From Lacrimispora sphenoides (GTDB lineage: Bacteria > Bacillota > Clostridia > Lachnospirales > Lachnospiraceae), in NCBI RefSeq assembly GCF_900105215.1, contig NZ_FOIP01000001.1:1448001-1512000 (forward strand): a stretch of DNA of 64,000 nucleotides. The letters run 5' to 3'. The notes under the pieces were generated by a model. It was not told where the DNA came from, searched no databases, and saw only the letters and a list, made by a program, of their open reading frames with translations. A program made the translations under genes and the position numbers. Below, in pieces: positions 1 to 12,000 of this stretch (its first letter is position 1; each line of letters opens with the position of its first letter).

Positions 1-3000
1 ACCGGTTCCATAAAGGCAGGAATTTTATATACCTTTACCATCACCTATACCATGCAGGCAGCACCTCTGTATGAATATGCTGCAGGAGGAAAGCTTTCTT
101 TGTTTGATTCCTATGAGAATGCTAAAATCCTATTTACGGTTCCTGACGGCATAGCCATAGAAGAGCAGCCCGGAAAAGTGAAGCTGGTATCTTCAGATGG
201 TGAGGGAAAAGTTTATGAAATCAGCGTCGGAGATGAGCAGAATGTGATCCGTCCAGGCAAATCAGACAGTATAACCATGAATGCCTATATTGACGGAAAT
301 GGAAAAAGAGCGGTTGGTGAGGAATTTACACTGCCTCAGGACAGCGTGGCTTTCTATGCTGACGTTAAAGTAGCGGATAAGACAGATAAGGAACATGTGA
401 CTTACCCGGGAAATATTGAAACAATTACTTATGCGGAGCAGCCGGCGGACACCACAATGACTCTTGTGTCCGATGATGCATGGCATATTAAAAAGAGTGT
501 AAGCCCTGCGGATAACTCTTATACGGTGGTAAGAGACAACGCAGGAAACCCTGAATTTGTGGACATTACCTATCTGATTGAAGTCGGTATGTATGGAAGC
601 TCAGGCGATATATCCAGACAACCGGGCGGAACGATTTACCAGACCTATGGCCGTACCGGTTTTAAGGAGGATTCTTTTAAGATTACAGACTCCCTTAAGA
701 TCCTTACGGAACATGCACCTGAGGCTATGAAGCCTGTTTCCGTAACAGCCACATGGGGAGATGGATCTGATGTCCATGTGATTAACAACGAGGATGGGTC
801 CATTACCATTGATCAATTTAAAACCCAGGGACAAAACGGGGCAGACCACATTTATGTTTCGGATCAGGCACCCACCTACAGCTCCTATCTGGTAACCGCC
901 CGCTATCCCTATGAACCATTTTTGCTGAAATACAATGATGAGCGCGCAGGGAACAAGTCCGTGTTTACCGTTAACAATAAGGCTCATCTGGAATATGTAA
1001 AGCTGGGAGCAGATCAGCTGGTGGCAGAAGATTCTGATGTGAATGTTGCTGTTCATGAAGTCAATAAGCCTGCAGTTATCAAGATAATGAAAGAAATTGA
1101 CGAGGGTCTTGGCTTAACCCGGAAATATGACTTGGCCATGGAAAAAGAATATCCAGGGATGGCTGGTTTCGAGATCTATTCCCTGGATTCTGACAACAGC
1201 CAAACGCCTTATGACAATTATACGGTTATAGACAGTCATAGTCAGAAAATTAACAATAATAACATTGCAGTCAATCCTTCAAACGAAGAGACGGAAAGCG
1301 GATTCTACGCGACGGGGGACGATGGCTATATCCAGATCCAGGTGGATCCGGGAACCTATGTGATCAAAGAGAAGTCAAATCCTGTTGGAACCCAATTCAG
1401 TTTTGCAAAGTTGGGAACAAATGCCGTTGTGAGTGGAAATGATATTAAAGTCACCTTAAAGGCTGATGAAAGAGCAGAGATCACGGTAGTAAACGAAGTC
1501 ATTGGAAAAGGAGCGATTGAGTTTTATAAGAAGGCCCGCACCTGGACCAGTGCAGATCTTATTGAAACAAATTTAGCAGCTTTGGATGGAGCAGAATTCA
1601 CTCTTTATCAGAAAAATGAAGATGGAAGTCTTTCAGAGGTTAAAACCGTAAAATCAGATAACAAGGGATATGTGTTGTTTAAGCCTGTTACGCCTGGCGA
1701 CTATATTGTGAGAGAAAAAAGTGCCAATGGTTATATCCTTGACAATCATGATTATCAAGTGACCGTAGAGGCCGGTAAGACATCACCTATAAAAACCGGG
1801 AATAACATCCTTGTCAACACATTAAATGAAGCAAAGATAAATGTAACAAAGTGGATGCAGGATGACAAGGGTGATTATATAAAAGTACCCGGTGTCAACA
1901 GAGGAGACTTTAACAATAAGTTCTGGTTTGAGGAGAATGTGGGGGGAACATGGAAAAAAGTGAGTGTTGGCTCCAAAACCATCTACTCTCTTGATGACGC
2001 AAGCCAGTTTAATGCGGCACTTCCGGTTTTTGATGGAAGGGGCAAAAAAATTGAGTACCGCATCGTTGAAGAAGTTCCCGAAGGATATTCCGACGGAAAT
2101 GGAAGCAAAGACGGTTTTTCACAGGAGACAAAGGAGAATAAGACTTACATTTATAAGACCTTTACTCTTGAAGCTTTAAAGATGACTCAGGTAGATTTGA
2201 AAAATAATAAGGGCGGAACCTTAAAACTTCAAAAGGATGCCTGGTCCATTAACAGCAATAGCTTAAATAAGAATGCTTCAAAAAGTGGATTCCAGTTTAA
2301 CCTTTATTATAAAGTTGGGAATGACTTTACTGAAGTATTGCCCCAAAAAGTTTATACAACAGATGGCAAAGGAGAAATTCTGGTAAAAGGCCTTGATGTG
2401 ACAAAGGAATACTATTGGTCTGAGATTAACAGCAGCGGAAGGCTGGAACCAGAGGATTCCGCGAAGACAGTTATTTCGGAGGATAAAGTTTTCATCGGTC
2501 CTTATAAGGTTACCAGAGAAAGTGATACGACCGTAAAGGCCTATAACATTCCTCAAAAGATTCCTTACTGGCTTTATAAGGTTGATATCACAGATAATAA
2601 AAATCCGATAACAGCACAATTTAAAATTACGAGAGATGTGGATAAGACAGTGATTTTTAACGGTGCGGTATCCAATGTGGGGACATATGTTATTCTTGAT
2701 CCCGGAACAGACTATATCATTGAAGAAATAGTGGCTCCTGTTAATTTTGTAAAAGGGAATAGCATTAAGATCACAACTCCAAATGGGCCTGTTCTAAAAG
2801 CAGATCTGGAACGGTGGTTTTCCCAGGGAAACATGGAGACTCGCCGGACCTTTGAAAATAAGCCATATAAATCTGTTTCTATCAAAAAGACACAATACGA
2901 TGCAAACGGAACGGCAAATCAAAATGCAGTAATACCATTTGATGTCTATGTAAAGAACGGCAGTGACTTTACAATTGCAGGCAGTTTGAATTCCAGTGTT

Positions 3001-6000
3001 TCAACTCAGCTTGCTCCTGGAACGTATTACTTTAAAGAAGTGGTTCCAAGCGGTAATATCAATCCTTATTATTTGCTTTCTGATGCTGAGAAAGCACAAG
3101 GTGCCCATCCAGGTGATCCTGGTTATGAGATTTACGGTACCGATGTATATTATGGACCGGTCATAATAACCGCAGCATCTGCAAGTAACGAAAAGAATCT
3201 GGCCCTCTATCTGGCAGGACCGAATAAGCCGTTAGTAAATTATAAGGATTATGGAAAAGTAACGGTCACCAAAAAAGATGCTTTGAGGGATATCACTGTG
3301 AACGGAGCAGTTTTTGGTATATTCAAAGCGGAAGGATTTGATGTTAATAATTGGGAAAACAGCATTCTTAATCCGATTCAGACGGCAACTACCAGCGGGA
3401 GCGGTCAGGCAACCTTTGACAGCTCAAGTCTTAAGATCTTCGACACCGATGGAAGCAGGATTGCTTATGTTATTGCTGAAATAACACCGCCGGAAGGATA
3501 TCTGCCCTCCCATGAAATTTTAACGACTACTTTAATGGAAGGCAAAGTCATCACTACGGTCAATGGGGATACAAATGGAAGTCCGCTTGTTATTAAGAAC
3601 GAACCAAAGCTGACCATCCGCACCCAGAAATATTGGAGAGATGGATGGAACTATCAATTCTATCCGGTGGATCATGTTCTTGGAAACGTAAAACTGGCCC
3701 TCTATAAGGTAAATGCAGACGGCATCACAGCAGACTACGTGAAAACAGAAACCACCAATACCTATGACGGAATTGCAACCTTCTATGATATTAACCGGAA
3801 TGATACCTACTATGTGGTTGAGGTTCGGGTTCCCACTAAGGAAGAGACCGGCTTTGGTTTTGATCTGAATATGATGGATAAAACACCTTTGGCAGAAGGT
3901 AACAGCGAACCGCCAAAAACTCTTTCTGTTTCAGATTTAGAGGCAGGTACGTACAATGCAGTGAAATATACGGGTAAGGATCTTGCAGAAACAGCGGACT
4001 CTTTAATCCAGAATACCGATCCACTTTATAACTATAAGCCATGGGTTCAGTTTAATATATTGAAAACCTGTGATGGAACGGCATTTGATGGAACTTCTCA
4101 TTCAGCGGAAAATGTCAACGGAGCTAAATTCACCCTTTATAAGATGAAGGGGGATGAGAAGGATCTGTCAGGAATCCGTTTAGAAGATTTAGCTGATGAA
4201 AGTCTGTTTGAGAAGGTTGACAGCTATGAGAGCGGTACCCGGATCAATCCGAAGACAGGAATCAGGGCGGCTGGAGAATTTGATACCGCCATTTTGGAAA
4301 CCGGTAAGGTATACTGGCTAGTCGAGGATGAGTCAGCACCAGGATATCAACTGCCAGGAGGACGGCAGATCGTAGCAGTATTTGCACCAAAAGACTCCGG
4401 TTATTCAGGATATAATGATATGCTTCACCTATATGAGAACGGGCGGAATGATCAAATCGCTGTGGTGAAAAATCAGCATGGAGATGGACCGGGAGGTCTT
4501 GATGCATACTATTTCCAGATCGCATTAAACAAATGGTTAAAGGATGCCGGAAAGCCGAATGCAGAACCAACTCTTTTAGGCGGGGCTAAATTCCAGATAT
4601 GGCTTCTGGATCCGGATAGTAAAGAAAAGCTGCTTCCTGTGGAAGTGGTTGAAACCGGTCTGGAATCTGACAGTGAGAACAAAACAGGCTATGCCCTTTC
4701 CAAGATGATCAGCATGGGGAAACTTAAGGCTGAGCTTGAAAGTAAGGGATTTGACGAAACCAGTATAGACAGGATCCTTAAACTTGAGAATGAAGAGGTA
4801 AAAGTTCTCTTTGGACTGGAAGAGGTATATGCGCCTTCCAAGATCCAGATGGATACTACCCTTCATTACCTGAAAGTGACGATTCCGAAAAATAAGGATA
4901 TCATTGATTCCCAGTATTTCTGGGAGCAGGGAAAATCTGAGGAATACCGTCTGATAAATACAGTGCTGGATCAATATCCGGTAACTCTTGCAAAATACGG
5001 ATACGTACCGGATACCGGTACCTTTGGCAAAACCGATGAGGAACTGAATGTTCTTAACATTGGAAAAACTCCTTTAAGCGGCGTGCAGTTTGAAATCTGG
5101 CAGTATCTGTGGGAAAACGGCAGTTACAGCTATGTAAAGATCGGAACTTATACCACGGAAAGCAATGGCCAGGTAAAGATACCCAATGGCTTAAAAGCAG
5201 GACGGTATAGGCTAAAGGAAACCCTGACCGTTGGCCAGCAGAAGAACTATATTACCATGTATACCGGTGAGAACGATCTTTGGAGATACTTTACAGTCGG
5301 AAGCACTCCTTCCACTGTAAACGTCTATAACCCGGAGAAGCCGGAACTGGTAATTGAAAAGACCACCTGGGCAGGAAATCCATTTATTGACCTTGGCGGA
5401 ATCATCTTTACCATTCAAAAGCAAGGCGGCAGTGAGATCAAGGCGGCTACCATAAAACTGGCGAATGGAAAATATGCTGCCAGCTTTTCTAACTTAAACA
5501 GCGGCGTTTACACCATAAAGGCGGAAGCCTTAGGAAGCGAAGCGGCAAAAGCCGTGACCAGCGGATATTTTGAAACAGCGACAGTGAATGTGGGATATGA
5601 GGCAAAAGCGAACGGAGAAAAGGTAACCCTGGTCCCGGTAGGAAACGGCGTGAAAGGAAAGCTGGCAACCGCAGTCGTTAAGAACCCCCGTCTGGCTGAT
5701 CTTGTCATTCATAAGACAGATGCAGAAACGAAGGCAAGTGGTTCTGGCATGGCAGGCGCTTCCTTTAAAGTGGAATACCTAAAATTCCGTTCCGGCACGG
5801 ATTTAATCGGAGGAGTTCTGCAGAATGTAACGGATGTAGGATATAAGAAACCAGATCAGGGCTTTACAGTTAAGGGGACCCTGACTGATAACAAAGATGG
5901 TTCCTATACCATGAAGGGCTGTGAGCCTGGCTGGTACCGGATCACCGAACAGAAGGCTCCGGCAGGCTATACCATTGATGCTCAGCCAATGATTGTAGCC

Positions 6001-9000
6001 GTGGTGGGAGATATGGCAGGCGGATACGAAGGCACTGTTTCTGTGACCATTGAAAACAGAAAGAAAGCGGAGCTGACTGTAACCAAGAAGCTTTTCTTTG
6101 GCGACGGGTTCAAAAATGATGAGAACCTTGCTGGTAAGCTCCCAGCTGAAATCGTATTTGATATTTACACCTATTCCAATAATGCCTATAAACAGGTGTT
6201 AGATGAAAACAGCAAACCGGTACAGGTAAAGATACAAAGTTTTGCAGCTCAGGATGGTTACTACACGGCAAAGGGAACGGTACTCCTTCCTCAGAATCCG
6301 GTGGGCGGAGCTTATTATTTAAAGGAGCATGAAAACTCTGACTGGGTGCTTTCGGCCTTAGGCGTGGAAGATAACGGAACTCTTCAGGCAGATGGTTATA
6401 TCAAGGCAGGCGGAGTGTCTGATTTTACCTCCCAAAACCCGGTATCCATTACAGTGAATAACCAATATGCCAAGGCTAAGATACGCCTGACCAAGGTAGA
6501 CGGAATGGATCCGTCCAATCAATTAACGGGAGCAGCCTTTAAGCTTTATTCCGATCCGGAGCTGACAAAAGCGGTGGGAGATTTCACTGAGATAGGGCAG
6601 AGCGGAGTATATGAAATTGTATTCTCCACCAAGGTATACAGCCCTGGAACCTATTATATAAAAGAAGTGAATGCTCCTGCAGGCTATATTGCAATTACAA
6701 CGGCCATACCGGCGGAAGGCCTGGCAGCAGAAACAGGAAAAACAACAGAGATTACCGTTAAGAATCAGGGCGGTATTGATTTAGAGATTACCAAATACAG
6801 CGGAAACGGAGGTTTGGAATCTCTCAAGTCAGGAATCAGCTTTGAGCTTTACAGAAAATCAGCCGGAGGTACCTGGACTTATGTTACAGAAGGGACCACC
6901 GATTCCCAGGGGAAACTTTCCTTCCGTGGGCTTGATCTTCCTGCAGGCGATTCTTACGGGGTTTATGAAGTAACAAAGAAGGAATATGGCCTGGAAACAT
7001 TCCGCATGTCTTCCTTTGAAGGGGATGAGGGAACCATCCTTCCCACGACCGCAGATGTAATAAAGAACGGTGAAACGAAAGCAGGTCTTGATCTTTATGT
7101 TCTGACAGGAAACAATACCGTTACTCCGGGAGTATATGGCTTTAAAGCCCATAACCAGGAAGCGCTGCCTTTAAGACTCATTAAGAACGATGTAAATAAA
7201 TCGGATAATCCGGGTGGCTCCGTTGCCGTTTTCATGAAAATAACGGAAAAGGAAACAGGAAATCAGGTTGGAGATATGGTTGCGGTACCGTACGGAGAAG
7301 CAGGAATTACGGTTTTACTCCTACCGGGAACCTATGTCATCGAAGAGACGGCAGTGACCCAGAACAGCCTGGGCTATGTGATTAATAAGGATGATACCAG
7401 AACCATTTACAGGAAAGAAGTGGAAATTACAAAGGGTATTATTCCAGATGCCTGTGAGTTTACAAATGTAAAACAGAAGACAGGAGTAACACTGGATAAA
7501 ACATCCCTCACAACCACATTAAAGGATTTATGGTGGAATGAGGGCCAGACAGTGACCTATACCCTGACACCTCATGTGGTCAACAGCATACCTTTGGACC
7601 GGTTTGTAATTACGGATACGGGCTTAAAGATGTTAGATGCAGGAAAATCAGTGCTGTCAGAGGCTGATTATACCAATGAAAAATATACGATCACCGGAGT
7701 GAAGCCGGGGAAAGCCACGGAACAGAACCGTATCAAGGGCGCACAAACAGGTACCATTATGGCTGATGTAACCTTCTATGATTTTAACGGAATCCAGGTG
7801 GGAGAAGTACAGAGCGTTGCGGTATCCAGTGACGGAGAGATTGGTCTGGTAAAACCGGTAAGCGGCAAAAAGGTGAAATCTTTCCAGATCAGCTACCGGG
7901 ATGACACGTTAAAAGGCTCTACGGATAACCATTATGCCCTTGGAAATGATTTTGTACCGGGAAGCATAGAGGTTACGGTAAAATTAAACCGTCAGGATGC
8001 AAAGCTGCCCGACGGAACCTATAAAAAAGAAATTAAATATATCCGCAACGTGGCCGATGTGGCTATGGACTTTAGAACATGGGATATCAACGGAACCCTG
8101 TCTCAGAATCAGGAAAAGAGCCAGGCTGAAAAGGAATGCGATATCCAGGTGATTCAGAGCCAGGCGCCGACTATTTCGGTGAAAAAGAGTGTTGATCCTA
8201 TTAAAGGAATACAGCCAAGTGATATCCTGACTTATACGCTTTATGTAAAGAATGATACCACAAGCGATGATCCTGATATTGTTCCAATGCAAAAGCCTAT
8301 TCTCATTGATTATGTACCTCTTGGAGTTACCGTATCAGGAGAATCAGCGGGTGAAAACCATCTGTTAAAGGCTGTAACCTTAAAGGATGCTCCCGAGGGG
8401 GTTACCATTGAAGAAACGGTCAGAAAGGTTGATAAGGATACCGGGCGGGAGACTTTGTTCATCCAGCTAAACGGAGCTTTAGCCAAAGGCGAATCTGTTT
8501 CGGTAGAAGTTAAAGCACAGATTGCGGGCAGCGTTATTAATTACGGAAAGAACATTCTCAATGAACTTTATGTTACCAGCGATGTTCTGCAGCCTGCGTT
8601 TTCATTAAACCAGACAGGTGCGTCCTTTATGATCAAAACGGATTCTGGCAGCAAATGGCCCAGCCCAGACCTGCCAAAGGATGTTAAACTTCCAGATGAA
8701 AAGTACCGCAGCTATGGCTACGCTTCGGATTCTGCGGAGAACACCATGAGCACCGGCACCGGGCTGGTCCTCCATAAGGAGGTAAAGGGGAATTTAGACA
8801 CCAGATTCGTATCTGGTACAACGGTAGGAACGGTAGGAAAGAGTGCAGATGATACGGACCTCACCAATTCAGACGGCAGCGTATTATACCGGCTCATGGT
8901 AAACAATGATTCAAACAGCAACTTTATCACCCAGCTGCAGTTCATGGATATTCTTCCAGTGCAGGGAGATTACAGTACCGGCGGTTTTGACCGGAAAAGT

Positions 9001-12000
9001 GACTACCGGCTGAAGTATGTGGGAATCCAGTCCATTGCCATTGAAAACAGAATGGATCATGATTCAGGCCGGAAGGTTTCAGGCTTTAGCCATGAAGTGA
9101 CTTACTCTGATAAGGTATTTAAAGATTCGGCTACTGCAAAAGCTGGAAAGGATTCCATGCTTAGCGGCAACAGTGATGGTTTCTGGAACGTAAGCTCCAA
9201 TGATCCCTCAGCCATCCGCATTAAGATCACAGATCCTTTATTCTATCTGGCTCCGGGAGAAAATCTGGTAGTGACCTATGAAACGGTTGTTCCTTATACG
9301 GAAAAAAAGGAGCTGGATGACGTGGCTTACGGATATGCGGTCAATGACTTTGCAACTTCCTACAGCTACAAGCAAAACTTATCAGATGATTCAGAGATTA
9401 AGTTCATCCAAGTGCAGACCAGCAATGCAGTTCAGGTAGTTTTGATTCCGGGTAAAGTAAAGGTATCAGGACGGATATGGATTGACGATAACAATAATGG
9501 TATCCAGGATGAGAGTATTGAAAATGATCATCTTCTTACGGATCTGCTTCCGCTGCTTCAATCCAAGTATTTTGAGGTCAGTCTGATGAAGTACGGTAAG
9601 AGCGGCGACAATGAAGATAATGGTACAGTAGGATTAAGCGATGCCAGATTCCTGTTTGACGGTTTGACCCCTGCAAAGCCCTTTGGCATCACGGGATCAG
9701 AATTTACCAAGGATCAGGAAAACAGCTGGTACAGCAATCAGTCTTTAATCGTAACAAAGTTAAAGGGTGACGATCCTGCTCACTACCAGATTTTTGTGAA
9801 AACCAAAGATATGCCTGTGGGATATGAAGATCTGGTGCTTAAGCTGGCGAAACCAACCATGCTTTCCACCGGGGAAAATCCGGAGGCCGGAAGATCAAGG
9901 CTTCCTGAGACTTTAGTAAAGGAAGGTATTAATTACGAAGAGAGCCTTGACAGTAACTTTAAAGGTGGAAAGGGTTCTTATTCATCGGAAGACTTCTTCT
10001 TATGGTCGACGGGAGATATTTATGATAAGACAAAGGATATTGGTTTTGTACCATTTAGAAATGTAACAATTAAAAAGACAAATGAAGCCGGAAATCCGGT
10101 AGAAGGCGCTCATTTCAGCGTATATGGTCCGTATACGAACGAGGAGATGACAGCGTTTAAGAAAAATGGAATTACGAATACGGAAGCACTTGGAAAACCG
10201 GTTGCCCAGGGCAGTACGGCTCTGGACGGAACGGAGGCAATTTGGAGTGCGGGTGAGCTTCTCTATTACCGGAATTATATCGTTGTAGAGGATCAGGCGA
10301 CTGCAGGATATGAAATTGCCAATGCAAAGACCGCTGATATGGTTCCTATGGATTCCTATCAGGTAAAGGGGCAGAAGGCCTGGGAGCTTCTCAGCAAGGA
10401 ATTTAAGACAGATGGAAACCCGATACCAAGTGTTATAACGGTTAAGAACGGATATGTGTCCGGAAGTCTGGAATTTACAAAACTGGACGGATTGACGGAA
10501 AAAGAGCTTGGCGGAGCAGCGTTTAGGATTGAGAAAAAAGATGCAGCGGTAGAGGATGCCTGGAAGGCATTTATAGAGGCCATAAAGGCAGATCCGGAAT
10601 CCATGGGAGTGACAAAGGTAACGGCAACAGACAATGCGGTGGAATTTGAAGTGGTAACTGGTAAAGTAACACTCACCGGAATCCCATACGGAACCTACAC
10701 CCTGTCAGAAATCCGGGTGCCTGATGGATACGATATTACAAAGAAGCAGGCTGATATCGAATTTCGGATCGAAACCAACGGGCAGAAGGCAGTGCTTTCA
10801 AATCTTCCGGGCAACCTTATTAAGAATACCAGAACCGAATACAGCTTAAGTCTTAAGAAGGCGGATAATACAGGCAACGACAAGGTAGCCGGAATAAAAT
10901 TCGCCATAACCGGTCCTGGAAAATATGAAAGCAGTTCATGGAACCCGTTTAGCAAGGACACATTTAAGTTAAATGATCCGTCTGAAAGCGGGTATGAAGT
11001 AAAACAGACCGATGAAGACGGCCGCATCACCTGGAATCTCCCATACGGAGATTACAAAATAGAGGAGCTGGATGCCGAGGGCTATGAAACAGTAGCACCA
11101 TTCTATGTAAGAATTGATGTAAATGGAACCGTTTCTCTGTTAAATGGGGAAGGACGAAGCGAGCTCACTTTAAGCAGCTCAGAACAGAACCAGATCAACC
11201 TGATTGTAAAGAATGTGATCAAAACCGGATCCCTTGACTTAGAAAAGCTCGACGGGGAAACCAGGAAGGCTATCAGGGGGGCACAGTTTGAGTTAAGCGG
11301 AACCTCATTGATTGACGGAGCATTTGCCGCTTACCAGAATCATGTGACCGGTCTTGGAGTATCCCATGTATCAACAGGAACCGAGAACGGAAGGCTCTAT
11401 ATCAGGTTCCAGGTAGATGGAACCGAAGATTCGATGAAAGGTCTTCTGACACAGATCCCATACGGCAGCTACACCTTAAAGGAGATCAAGGCGCCGGAAG
11501 GATATTTATTCAGCAGCGGAAGTGAATGGATTATGGATTTTACCATTGAAAGTGCCGAAGGGGTGAACCTGACAGGAAGCAATGGAATTGTCAATACGCC
11601 TCACGAGCTGAACATTGAAAAACGAGATCAGATGACGGAAGAAATACTGCCTGGTGCAGTGTTTGTGATGATGACCACAGACGGGACGTATGTGGCTCTG
11701 GATGAAAACAACTCTTATACCGGATTAAAGGAAAGCCAGGCGGAAGGTTCTGCGTTTACTACCGGAAGCGATGGAAGGGTTACTGTAAAACGTCTCCCGG
11801 CAGGAAACTATGTTTTAAAGGAAATCGAAGCACCTGCTAACTACGGCGTAACTGCTGATAAGGAGATTACCGTGCTCCGGTCCGGCAATACAGAAACCGT
11901 AATGGTATATGATGTGAGGAATATGGCCAAAATACGTATCAACAAGGCTGCATCCCACAACCATGAGATGAGACTTGACGGAGCGGTATTTGAGATCTAC